Assembly (NCBI GenBank): GCA_949752795.1
Contig: OX457074.1
Location: 2,183,527 to 2,247,526, forward strand
DNA: 64,000 bases
From: Hyperoodon ampullatus
Lineage: Eukaryota; Chordata; Mammalia; Artiodactyla; Ziphiidae
Reading direction: 5' to 3'
Shown piece by piece: positions 10,081 to 22,600 of the stretch; position 1 is the stretch's first letter, and every line of letters starts with the position of its first letter. The notes below the pieces were generated by a model. The model did no database searches and had not been told where the DNA came from. It worked only from the letters and a program-made list of their open reading frames with translations. A program made the translations under genes and the position numbers.

Positions 10081-11454
10081 ATGATGAAGACGGAGCCGCG
10101 GGGGCCCGGAGGTCCCCTCCGGAGCGCTTCCCCGCACCGCAGCGCCTACGAGGCGGGCATCCAGGCTCTGAAGCCGCCCGACGCGCCCGGGCCAGACGAG
10201 GCACCCAAGGCGGCCCACCACAAGAAATATGGCTCCAACGTCCACCGCATCAAAAGTATGTTCCTGCAGATGGGCACGACGGCGGGCGCGCCGGGCGAGG
10301 CGGGCGGCGGCGCGGGCCCCACTGAGGCCTTGCGGGCGCCCGAGCGCGGCGTGCGCCTGTCGCTGCCGCGGGCCAGCAGCCTAAACGAGAACGTGGACCA
10401 TAGTGCCCTGCTGAAGCTGGGCACCAGCGTGTCGGAGCGCGTGAGCCGCTTCGACTCCAAGCCCGCGCCCTCCGCGCAGCCCGCGCCGCCGCCGCACCCG
10501 CCGTCCCGGCTGCAGGAGACGCGGAAGCTGTTCGAACGGAGCGTCCCGGCGGCCGCGGGCGGCGACAAGGAGGCCGCGGCGCGGCGGCTGCTGAGGCAGG
10601 AGCGCGCCGGCCTGCAGGACCGGAAGCTGGACGTCGTGGTGCGCTTCAACGGCAGCACCGAGGCGCTGGACAAGCTGGACGCCGACGCCGTGTCGCCGAC
10701 GGTCAGTCAGCTCAGCGCCGTCTTTGAGAAGGCCGACTCGAGGACCGGCCTCCACCGCGGGCCGGGGCTGCCCAGGGCCGCGGCCGCCGGGGCGCCGCAG
10801 GTCAACTCGAAGCTGGTCAGCAAGCGGTCCCGGGTGTTTCAGCCGCCCCCGCCGCCGCCCGCCCCGTCGGGGGATGCCCCAGCCGAGAAGGAGCGCGGCC
10901 CCGGAGGGCAGCAGCCCCCGCAGCACCGCGTGGCCCCCGCCCGGCCGCCCCCCAAGCCTCGGGAGGTGCGCAAGATAAAGCCGGTGGAGGTGGAGGAGAG
11001 CGGGGAGTCGGAGGCCGAGGCGGCGCCCGCGGAGGTGATCCAGGCTGAGGTGACGGTCCACGCGGCCCTGGAGAATGGCAGCGCCTTGGCAACCACCGCC
11101 AGCCCCGCGCCCGAGGAGCAGAAGGCCCAGGCGGCCCCCGAGGAGGAGGCGGCGACCGTGGCGGCGCCTGAGAGAGGGGTGGGCAATGGCCGGGCCCTGG
11201 ACGTGGCCCCCGAGGAGGTGGACGAGTCCAAGAAGGAGGATTTCTCGGAGGCGGACTTGGTGGACGTGAGCGCCTACAGTGGGCTGGGGGAGGACTCTGG
11301 GGGCAGTGCCCTGGAGGAGGACGACGAAGAAGACGAGGAGGAGGGTGAGCCCCACTACGAGCCCGAGTCGGGGTGCGTGGAGATCCCTGGGCTTTCGGAA
11401 GAAGAGGACCCGGCCCCGAGCCGCAAGATCCATTTCAGCACGGCGCCCATCCAA
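10081..11454 (+). CDS. PPP1R9B: PPP1R9B coding exon 1
   Basis: Residues 1-458: the actin-binding N-terminus, proline-rich and glutamate-rich linkers and the RKIHF PP1 docking motif near the end. Donor is CAA|gtaagt, phase 0. The exon is very GC-rich, which produces long meaningless open frames on the opposite strand. Confidence 0.96.
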
Positions 11455-13526
11455 GTAAGTGAACCCCCTCCCCGCCCCCGCGCCGCCCCTGCCACGTGCA
11501 CGCAGTCGCCCCCACCTCGCCAGCCAGCCGGGTTTGGCAGGCTGAGTCAAGCCCTGTCACCCAGCCCCCTTCCCAGAAGTTACCACCCTAAGGGGGGCGT
11601 GGGGGACTTCCAGCTGTTTGTCAGAGGGGGAAGGTTTTTAGGCCTGAGCCAGGGTGGCCTGCTCTGACCTGCCCTCAGGTTCCTGTGCCCGCTGCCCCGC
11701 CCAGCCCTGGGGCTCACCTGCCCTGCCCTGCGCGGGTCCTGGGACACCTGCTTTCCCTTCCTTTCCCAGACCTTCGTCCTCCAGAGGCTGCCAGAGGCGT
11801 GGACTTGGGTGGTGGGAAGGTGTGTCTGTGTCTGTGTGTGCGCGTGTGTATCTGTGTCCTCAGGAGAGCCTCCCCACTTTGGTCCTTACCCCACTCTGGG
11901 CTGGAGGGGCCTGGGGAGCTTAGAAACACCCCTGCTTTCCCCCTGCACCAGAGCTGCATAGGGGGATGGAGGAGCTGGGGAACTTCCCGAAAGGAACGTG
12001 CAGTGGCCTGCAGCCCTTCCTCCAAAGTGTCTGTATCCCTCACCCCAACTTTACAGAACTGAAAGAGGGAAGCTGAGCTCGGGCCCTGTGACTCGGGCCC
12101 TGTTCCCTGGGGTCTGTGCTGGGCCAGCTCCCGAGGTGGGGGTACAGGGTTCCACAGGGAGCAGGCACTTGCTGTGGTTTTTGAGGAGGCTAGGCCTTCC
12201 GAAGGGTATGGAGAAGAAGGGAGGGGGTGAGGCTGGGAAACCCCCAGGTGCCTGGCAGCAGCCTCCTGCTTTTGCTCTTGGCCTTGGCAGGACCCAAGCG
12301 TTCTTGCCTCACTCTCTGGGTGCCCTGAAAGACGGATGGGAGCTGCCTCTTTTTTGGGGACTCAGCTGTGCGCACACACACACACACACACCCCCACTAT
12401 TGGTGATTGGTTTGTGGGTTGTGCCGGTGCCCTGACATCCTCGGGAGAATGTTGATGGTGAGACCCCTGGGAGAACGAAGAACCACAGCTCTCCGACTAC
12501 CCCAGCCTTTCGTACTACCCTCCATTCTCGGCTGGCACATTCAGCCTAAAGGCTCTTTTTCACCACGCCAGGCTCAGCTGTGCCCGACTCCAAGTCTGCT
12601 TCATGGGGGTGTCCAGGCCAAGGAAAGGCCAGCCTTTAGCCCTCACCAGTCAAACCCTCATCTGTTTGACTGAAGTTTCCGTAACTACTCCTGGACACTG
12701 AAGCCGCCCAAGTTTCCTCTCACCTGCCCCAGCATCTTAACTTCTGTTCCTCTCCCACCTCCACCCCAGGGGGCCTGAAAAGTGCTGCTCCCCGCCTGGG
12801 CCAGCCCGTCCCCCAGCTGTGACCTCACAAGCCCTTTCCCGTCCCCTCTCCTCTTCTGAAGGTGCTGGCATCCTGGAGGGAGAGAATTGAAGATTATGGG
12901 GTGTTTCTTGGGACACTGAGGACAGGTGGGGACCACTGAGGCGGTCAGGACCTCCCCCACCACCACCACCGGCAGTTCTGAGCTGTCTGATCCCCTCAGT
13001 TGGAGTTTGGTCTTTCAGTCCTGGGCCTCTGACTGTCTATATTTGACACCTTACCCTGATTTTTGGGTAAAAAATAGCACATGATTTGGAACAGTGCTCT
13101 CTGACTCCCTGGTGACTGTTGCTCGCCTGTGTGTGGGAGCCTGTGGTGTGTGGTGCCGCCTGTGCGTGTCTGACTTTTGACCTTACTGGGAATTTCCCCC
13201 CCACCCCACCCCCGGTTTTTCCGTCTCTTTGCCGCGCCCCCTGCATTGATATTAAGTCCAGGTCTTGTGCCCCTTGGATGACCCAATTGTTGCCTTTATG
13301 GAGGCTTCTGCTGAGGACAGAGAGCTCAGTTCCAGATTGTCACCTGGAGAGGGGGGACTGGGTCCAGGGTCCTGAGATAGGCTGGGCACATGGTGGTGGG
13401 CAGTGGTGAGTGGTGGTCTGGGACCTCTGAGCCTGAGGCCTGGGTTTCCTGCAGGGGGCAGGATTTGATAGGCTGAGAAAAGAGGGGCGGGCAAAGCCCA
13501 GGACAGGCTGTGAGGGTGTTATGGAG

Positions 13527-13613
<87 letters not shown>

Positions 13614-16600
13614 ATTGCGTGATTGCGTGTGCTTACGCAGTGGGGTGCGGGCGGTTTTTGTTGACCCAGGCCACCACATAGACTGGGGGATGAAGGGACC
13701 ATCTCTGCTGGAGTACAGGGTGAGGGTCAAAGGGACTCAGATATAAAAGGGGCCAAAGCCAGTTTGCCGGGTCTAGGCACACACCAGCCCCTGTCCCAGC
13801 GCCTGGGGCATTTGTGCAAAGGGGACAAAGTCTCAGTAACCCACCCGCCAGTCTCATCCCGCCCTGTCACAGGCTAACCCCCATGACCTTGGGCAAGCGG
13901 ACCTGGCATCTTGCACTCTGTGTGGATGAGGTAGCCCGTCCCTCCCAGGAGCCTGGGGCTGCTGACCAGGTGTCAGGGGGGCAGTCGACTACTGCACAAT
14001 CGACAAGGAGCTTTTAAGGGTTTGTCCTCAACTTTCTCTGATGCTGTGAAGTTGAGGGCAGTGAGTTAAGTGACCACATGGACTCCTCCAGCTAGGAGCC
14101 CCCTTGTGGGAGTGGTGGGGCTTCGGGGGGGTGGGTGGCACCAAACCAAGGCTGAGACACAAGAGTGCCGCTGCCAGCCTGGGTGTCCGTGGAGCCTGCT
14201 CCTGGAGGAGTGGGGCCCTGGCAGGGGCTTTGGGGGAGACGGTGCCCCACTCCAGCTGCTCAGGCCTCAGGCCCAGCCATCTGATGGAGCTGCTGACACC
14301 CTTCGTCGCCCCCGCTTGGCTCTGAGTGGTGCCAGCCTGTCGCCGCAGGCAGTGAAGCAAGGACACGTCCTGGTACCCCAAATGGTGCTCATTAACCTCC
14401 CACCAGGGGCACCCTGCCTGGGCCCAGAATTAGGTCCTCCTGCAGAGCCCTTGTCCTACCTTCTCTGTTCTTTGGAGGAGGGTCAGGCTGGGGAATTTCC
14501 CTTTCTGCTGAGAGACAGCAGAGGGGTACAGGGGACAATAAGGCCAGGTTCGCTGTGGACAGTGTCAGAGGCTGCCACCTTCCTGCTCTCCTTGCTTTCT
14601 GCAGGGCACTGGGCCCAGAGCCTCTGCCCAGGCCTCCTAGTGCCCTGGGGATAAGGGTTGTACCTCAGAGAGCTGAGGTTCTAGAGGGAGACTGAGGCCC
14701 GGCTGTGCAGGCAAGGCCATAGGGGCTCCTCTGGCCGCCCTTTCTCCATGGGGGTAGAGGTGGTCCTTCCCGCCTCCCCCCCTCCACCCTGGCCTCCACT
14801 TCAGGTCCAGGTCGGCTGGGTCCTGGGCGCCCCTCTGCCTCTTCCCACCCCTCTCTCTCCTCCCTTCCCCCTCCCTGCGTCTCCACTCCCGCCCCCCCCA
14901 CATCTGGCCTCCTCCAGCACCTCCTGCACTCTTTCTCCTCTTCCCCTCTTCTACTCAACCTGTCCCTTTCTCTCTCCTGCCGTCTGTGTCCGTGTCCACC
15001 CTCGCCTCTGTCTGGGACGGGGGCTGTCTGTCGATCTCTCTCTGACCTGGGGACCTGGGTTCCTGAGTGGGACAGCTTCTCCGGCAGTGACCTTCCTTGC
15101 CTACTCCAGTTGGCCACGCTCGTGTGGTCGGCGCTGCAGGGGAGTGATGGTGTGGATGGGGCGAGGCTGGGTCCCCTTCTCTCTTGCCCCACAGTTCCGG
15201 AACTAGAAGGGCCCCCACTCTGAGCTGGGGTCATTGTGGGCTGGGGGAGGCCTCATCTCAAGGGAGATGTCTGGGGGTGGGAGAGGCCTGTGGCAGGAGG
15301 GGAGCGCGGTGGGTGGCGCAGCCTGCCCTCTGGGCTTATCCTCTCGCCGGTTTAGCGCTCGCCCTCCTGTGGGCTCCTCTGACAGGCGGCCTCCTCCCCA
15401 GGTGTTCAGCACCTACTCCAACGAGGACTATGATCGTCGCAACGAGGACGTGGATCCCATGGCAGCCTCTGCTGAGTACGAGCTGGAGAAGCGGGTGGAG
15501 AGGTTGGAGCTGTTCCCTGTGGAGCTGGAGAAGGGTGAGCCAGGCCCCCTGGGCCTCCTCCCTCGTGCCAGCTTCCGCCCTGGACCCTCAGGCGCTTCCA
15601 CAGAGACGTTCTGCTTCTCCCTGTAACTGGGCCTCTGTCAGAGCCCCACAGCCCCACAGACTCAGCCCAGCCCAAGCTCCTACCACCACCACCCCTGTCA
15701 TGCTGCACTATGTGCTCCTGAAGTCATCAGGCCCCCCGGGAGCACTGTGGGCTGGGTCCTGGGCTGTGTGGGCCAAGCCTTGATGGGAGAGCGACGGTGG
15801 AGGTGGGGGGCAGGCCTGGGTGGAATGGTCACGTCTAGCTACGTCCTCATGTACAGTGAGGGGGCCGGGAGAAGAAGGGAGGGGCCGCTCTAACAGCATT
15901 TAACAGGAGACCTGACCAGACTCGGGGGGATCCCCAAGGAAGTGATGCTTGAGCTGAGCTCTGAAGAGGAGATCAGGGGAGCGTGTGGGAGAGAGGAGAG
16001 ACCTGGTGGATTCAGAGGGTGGGAGAAGACAAGGCCTTGTAGACCACTTCTTTCGGAGATGGACCGGAAGTCTTGCAAGGCCTGGGAAAGGTATTCTAGA
16101 GAGACCACACCAGGCTGTGCTGTGGGGTGAAGGGTTACAAGTGGATGGAGAGGGGCCACTGTGGTGTGGACAAGATGATGGCCATGCAGGAAGTGGATGA
16201 GCAACTTGAGAGGTTCTTGGAAGGTGGGATCGGCAAGATTCGGTGGTTACTTGGCTTCCACAGAGGCTACGAGGGGGCGGGAGGAATGCAGGTGGCTCCC
16301 AGGCCCCATGAAGGAGTGGCAGACAGGAAAAGCCTGTCTGTGGGGGAAGATCATGCGTTTGGATGTCAGAAGCCCGTTAGACAGGCGGGGGCAGCTGTGG
16401 AGAGAGGAGTGGGTCTAGGGGGAGGCAAAAGCAGGAGGTCTTGAATTATAAAGGCTGTGAGCAGGGATGAGACTGACTGCTTAGGGAGGGGAAGATCATC
16501 CCCATCGTGGCTCCCTCACTGGTCCTGTGGCCAGCACACACCTGCGTCTGCATGCAGACAGGACCCCTCAGCACGCCCTGCTGCCCGTCTGTTCTTCGCA

Positions 16601-19600
16601 TGGGGCGGAGGGCAGCCAGTGACCCAAGGGCATCCTAGTTGGCTTGGCAGAGAAGCGGTGGACAAATCCATGTCCCTCCCCAGGTGTGGGGCCTCCCCAC
16701 GTGGAGGCTGCTTCTTGAGGTGAGGCCATACCTCAGCGTGAGGGCAGGGGTGGGGAGTCTCTCACTCTGTCCCCTGCGAGCCCCAGGCTGGAGCTCCTCT
16801 CCCCACCCCCCTACCTGCTTCTCATCACCCTCTGCTTCACAGATTCCGAGGGCCTGGGCATCAGCATCATTGGCATGGGGGCCGGGGCAGACATGGGCCT
16901 GGAGAAGCTGGGCATCTTTGTTAAGACTGTGACCGAAGGCGGTGCGGCCCATCGGGACGGCAGGTACCGCCTCCCCTTCCCTGATCAGCCACCATCTGTG
17001 GGGCGGGCCCCTGGACGAGGGGGGCGGGCCGCTGCCTGCGTGGGGCTCAGGTGCTCGCGCAGCACTACCGTGCCGGGTGCTGGTCCAGGCCCTGGGCGTG
17101 CAGTGAACAGAACAGACGGGCGCTCGCCCTCATGGCGCTTGCATGCTAGGAGGCTATGTGTAGGTGCCGTGTGTCCCGGTTTTGAGTGTGTGTTGGGCCA
17201 TGGTGAGGAGAGCACGGGTGTGGAGGCTCTGTCCTAGTAGAGTACCTGTGAGCTTTGTTTTCGTTGAGCAAACACTGAGCCTCTGACACTGTTGTAGGGC
17301 TGGTGCCAGGCGCTGGGGAGTCAGTGTTGAGGCCTTGCCCTCAGGAAGCATGTAGTGTGGTGAGGCAGATGGATGAATAGTGGATACACAGAAAATGGTG
17401 AAACAGAGAAAAATACAGGGTGCCACTAAAGCCTAAAACAGGAGGGCTTGACCTCTCTGGGTACCAGGGCAGTCTTCCTGGAGGAAGTGATGTTGGAGTT
17501 GAGACCCGAAGCATGAGCAAGAGTCAGCTAGGCTGAGGGAGCGGGGCATGCAAGGCATTGCAGGCAGGGCCCCGAAAGCAGGCAGGTATGGCTGGAGCTA
17601 GAGACCACGAGGGATCAGGTGCGTGGTGAGGCTGGAAGAGCCAGTGGGGGCGTGCCAGGGAGGGTGCTGCTTCTTGCCTGTGGGCCTATGTTTGGCCTCT
17701 GAGGCTGGAGGGTGTGAGTTCTGTGGGTCAGAGGGCTCAGGAAGACCCCCTGGAGTTATGGGCAGCCCAGTGACCCCTCTGGAGCCTCTCTACTGTGTGT
17801 GGATTGCAGAGGGGGAGTGGGAACAGCTGTAGGGCACCCCTGGGTTATTATAAATTGAAGGTTGATATCAGGGGTACCTTGTGGTACCTCTAAGCAGAGA
17901 CCCCTCCACGTGACAGAGGTGAGTCGGTGTCCTTGTGAGGACTGGGGTCATGATGCTGGAGGTGGGGTTGCCTCATTCAGGGAGTTTCTGTCTGCTGCGG
18001 CCCAGGTGGCATGGCGGGCTGGGGTTGGGGGGTCAGAGAATAGGAAGGAAGGCCATCCCTGCTCTTTCACTTACCCCCTCATTTGAACTTTCCAGAGCCT
18101 TTCCCATGGTCTCTTGTTGGCCGGGTGGGGAGTGTGTGTGCATGTGAGAGTGTCCCCACATGGGGCGTGTTGGTGTGAGCTGTTTACAGTAGGCTGCCTC
18201 CTCCATTTCTGTGTGGGAGCCCTGCGAGGAGGCCTGGCCCTCAGGGGGGGAGGTGGGAGTGGAGGAAGGAGGTGGCCGAGGGTCCCTCCCACGCTTTCAT
18301 CCCCCTCAGCGGCCAGTCTGGACCACCCCCATCTCTCTCCTTGTGTGGAGAACAGGGGCTTCCAGCACCACAGCTGGAGCGTGTTGGGGGCTGTGGACCT
18401 GTATGGGGGCAGGGGGTGACCCTGTGGGACTGTGTGTGAACACAGGTCTCAGGCATTTGGAGGAAATCTGCGGACTCAGGTCTGCACGGAAATGGATGTA
18501 TAAGAGGGCTGTGTGTTACGTGTGTGCTGCAGGCCCTTGCTGGCGTGCATGGCCGTGATGAGCTCTGTGGACGTCACACGGGTCTGCCGAGTGTGGTGGA
18601 GGAGGGGAAATAGCTGTGCTTGCCCCCATTCCTGGTCCTGGGTGCCTGTGTCTGGTGTGCTTGCCTGGGTCTCACTGCCCATGGGCCTGGCTCATACCTG
18701 GTCCTCCGGCCTCATGCATCTTATGCAGGTGGACAAAGTACCGGGTCCCTGTGGGGACTGAGCCTCGAGTTACTGATGGGAGGGGGCCATGTCTACCCCA
18801 GCCCCACCGTTCACCTCGTGACCCCCCCTAACCAGTGTCACCTCCCTTAGGATCCAGGTGAATGATCTCCTGGTGGAAGTGGATGGAACAAGTCTGGTGG
18901 GAGTGACCCAGAGCTTTGCAGCCTCCGTGCTCCGGAACACCAAGGGCCGTGTGCGGTGAGGCCCGGGAGGGTGGGGGCGGTGGGCAGTGGGAGCAGACAG
19001 GAGGCCCAGCCCTCATCTGGCCACTTTGCCCAGCTGCCCACGCCTAGCTAAGACTCTGGGTGGCCCAACTTACAGAGAAGCTTTCACCACCTCCCTGTCA
19101 GAAGGAACTGCTGTGTGCATATCCCCTGCCCTGTCTGCCTTCACATCTCTAGCCCCTGCCTGCTGCTAGCCACCAGCGCTCAGGCTTCAAGGCCCGTTGT
19201 CCACCATGCCTCCAAACTGGCCTCTTGGGCTTATTCTCCTTTCTCCCTGCCTGTCCTGACTCATTCATTGAAGATCCAAGACACGCAGGGAGAATGCCAT
19301 CCAAGTTGCCGTTTATCCCTCCCTCCCCTCCAGCCTGGTGATGCCTGTGAAGACTCTCCTCCCTGGGTCTGTCAATTAAAGGGGTTGGGTTAGAAGCTCC
19401 CTATGTTCCTCTCTGGCATAACGTTCAAGGACCACTCCCTGCCCTCTCCAAGAGGGGCACTGTCCCCAGAAAAGGGTGGTAGAGAAACAGGATGTGGGTG
19501 GCCACGGAGAGGAGGGGCTGGTGCCTGGAAGTTCCACTATTTCCTCTCCATCCTAATCTCTAGTTGCCATCATCCCGCCCCTTCCTGAAGCTCGGGGCCT

Positions 19601-22600
19601 TGGAGTGCGCACAAGACACCCGTCTACAGCCCCAGGGTCAGCTTCGCCAATCCCCTGCCTCGTTTTCTCCCGTGTGGTGGGGGAAGAGCCCCTACGCTGG
19701 CACCTCCCCGACTCCTGTCCCCTGCAGCCTAGCCTGAAGTTTGGCGGACATCTCCCCTCCCCGCAAACTGGCCAGAAGGGCTAGTGGGCCTCTGCTGCTC
19801 CTGGGAAGGAAACCCAATCAGGGCCCCCTGCTCCCCCATTCATTATTAACACTCGGCAGTCTCTGGACTCAGTTCTTTCATTTCACCTCCCTGGGAGGAC
19901 CTGGATGTGGAGAGGGGAATACCAGCGGGGAGGATGGTGGCACTTTCCAGCCAAGGACAGAGACAAAGGGAACGATGCTGGTGCCTCTGCAGATTTATGA
20001 TTGGCCGGGAGCGGCCGGGTGAGCAGAGTGAGGTGGCCCAGCTAATTCAGCAGACCCTGGAACAGGAGCGGTGGCAGCGGGAGATGATGGAGCAGAGATA
20101 CGCCCAGTACGGGGAGGATGACGAGGAGGTAGGGACTCCGCCTGGCTGGCAGCGTCATCGCCCCCTGGTGGCTTGATGGAGTATTATAGCCGTCCTCTGC
20201 CTCTGCCACTTTCCAGGCCTTGTGAAGAACCCCAGAGCAACGCTCCTATCCTGGGGGAGCCCCCAGTCTGAGGGAGGCGATGCAGACCTTTCCCTTAAAG
20301 AACCTCTAGTCTGATGGAAGAGTCACACCCTCTGTCTTCAGAAAGCCTTCCTGGTCCTACAAGAAAAACGTAGTTCCCTCTAAGAGCCCCCACTATGAGG
20401 GGACCTAGTCTGAGGAAGGAGACAGTCCAGACCTCAGGGGACCTGCTGTGTGAGGGGGAAAGCAGAGGCTGTTTCTTCAGGGCTCTCAGTCTTACAGGGC
20501 AATTACGCCTGTCTTCTGGGGACTCCCCAGGCTGTTGGGGGTAGACACAAACCATACCCCTGGGTGGCCCCCAGTCTGACGAGGGCGGCGTGAACCACAC
20601 CCCTGGGTGGCCCCCAGTCTGACATGGGCAGGCTGCTGCTGGCCTAGGCCCCAGTCCTCAGGGCTGAGGGAGGTTGTGGTGGGCAGGGTGCACAGCCTCC
20701 TGTCTCCCTTCGCAGACAGGAGAATACGCCACTGACGAGGATGAGGAGCTGAGCCCCACGTTTCCGGGTGGCGAGATGGCCATCGAGGTGTTCGAGCTGG
20801 CAGAGAACGAGGATGCCTTGTCCCCTGTGGACATGGAGCCTGAGAAGCTGGTGCACAAGTTCAAGGAGGTGGGCAGAGGGGTCCCTGGGCTGGTGGAAGG
20901 CAAGGGCAGGCTGGTATCCAGCCCCGCAGTACTGCCTGCCCCAGCCCGAGCTGAGTGTCTGCGCCCCTGCCCCCACAGCTCCAGATCAAGCATGCTGTGA
21001 CTGAGGCAGAGATCCAGCAGCTGAAAAGAAAGGTAAGAGCGGCGGGGAGTGGAGGCGGGGCGCTGGGGGAACAACCCCTCCACCCTCACACTGCACACGC
21101 CGGCCCTTGCCCCCCACCCACAGGTGCGTGCAGAACCAGCTGCTCTGAGGTGAGGGAGGGTAGTGTTAAGAGCGCAAGCTCTGGACCCATCTCTCCACTA
21201 CTCACTTGCTGCTCTGGGTCTCATCCTCCTCACCTGTAAAATGGGTTGATAACAGTGCCAACACCATAGGATCACTGTGAGGATAAAATAGAATAATACG
21301 CGTAAAGTCCTTAGTACAGTGTCTGACACATAATAGGTGCTCAATAAAAAGTTGCGCTATTGGCCGTCAGCAGTCTCACAGCTGAACGTGGACGTCTTCA
21401 CGTTCACACAGTCCCACACGTGTCCTCTGCATACAAGCCCAGTGGTAAACGTAAACCATCCAGAGATCCGTGCACCAGCCCCGAACCCAGGCACATGGTA
21501 CCCACAGACTCACCCAGACACCTACTTTGCTCAGACATAACACGGGGACAACGGACCCATGCTTCACATGGCAATACCTCTGTGTCCGTCTGCTGTGTCC
21601 GTCCGCTGTGAGACACAAGAAGAGTGTCACAGGACATGCGCATTCTCACAGAGATGCTGATGCTGCCAGATGGTGCACACACGTGATATCTACAAACACA
21701 CATACGTGCTATGTACAGACACCCACACAAGCACACTGGGTGCCAACACCCTCACAGGCATAGATACACAGACTTCTGATACACAGTCTGTACTGGGTCC
21801 CTGCTGGGCCTGGACATTAGGAGTCCCAGTTCCCTTCGGGCTTCCAGTGTGGCAGGGAGAGGCGGGGGCACATAGGGACTGTGCAGACATGGTGCACCCA
21901 GGTACACACATGTGCGCTCCCATATCTGGGCTTAGACCAGCACACCTGGAGAGAGGAGGGTGTGAAGCTGAGCCCCAGGGGGAGGGCAGGGTTTAGATGA
22001 CTGAGGCAGAGGAAGGGCATTCCTGGCAGGGAGACCAGCGTGAGCTTGGAGGCTGGCTTTGGAAGGAGGCCCACAGGCTGTGGCAGCTGTTCCTGTGGGG
22101 CAGAAGTGGGAGACAGCTGGACTGCCAGGGTGGGCTACGCTTGCAGTGTCCTGACACCCCGCTAAGGGCTCCAGCCTTGATTCTTTGGCCACAGCCATGA
22201 GGGGGAAGGTCACGGCGGACAAAGTGGGAGGCATGAGGGTGAGCAGGACTTGGAGGCCGGCGAACCAGTTAGAAGCCCGGGTGATGTCCTGGCAGGGATG
22301 GGCAGGGCTGCCCAGGGCACAGGCAGAGGGAATGGATAGGAAGGGCGGGTTTGAGTTGCATTTTCTAGGGTGCGGTGGCAGGCCATGCCCCTGGGTAGAT
22401 GCAGAGCATGAAGGGGGGGACCTGCTGGGCGCCTTCTGGGTGCTCAGCACCGGCGAGTGCCTGCGACGGGCAGAAGCAGATGTGATCCTTGCCCTTGTGC
22501 GGCTTAGCACCGACACTGGTATCATAGAAGCTGACACGGGCTCTAGGGGAGAGGACAGGGCCGCTGAGCTCCTAGAGCCGGCAGAGCCTGATGCCGCCGG

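Larger units (their letters stand above)
11455..15401 (+). other. PPP1R9B: PPP1R9B intron 1
   Basis: Holds a short CA run near 12370, a compound GA/GT microsatellite (13531-13613), a CTCF-like motif (14098-14109) and pyrimidine-rich DNA before the acceptor. The reading frame stays open for about 70 codons past the donor, but that stretch has no homology to spinophilin. Confidence 0.8.

Noticed and set aside
9259..10245. 328-codon minus-strand open frame across the PPP1R9B promoter
   Set aside because: Stop-poor because of GC content and crosses the promoter and the poly-T tract (a lysine run); no homology recognised.
10381..11550. 389-codon open frame on the minus strand opposite PPP1R9B exon 1
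   Set aside because: It mirrors a very GC-rich coding exon; its translation is arginine/leucine/glycine-rich low complexity with no recognisable domain. Typical antisense shadow.
11455..11667. Extension of PPP1R9B exon 1 past its donor
   Set aside because: The frame stays open, but the consensus donor gtaagt and the exact fit of exon 2 to the protein show this is intron.
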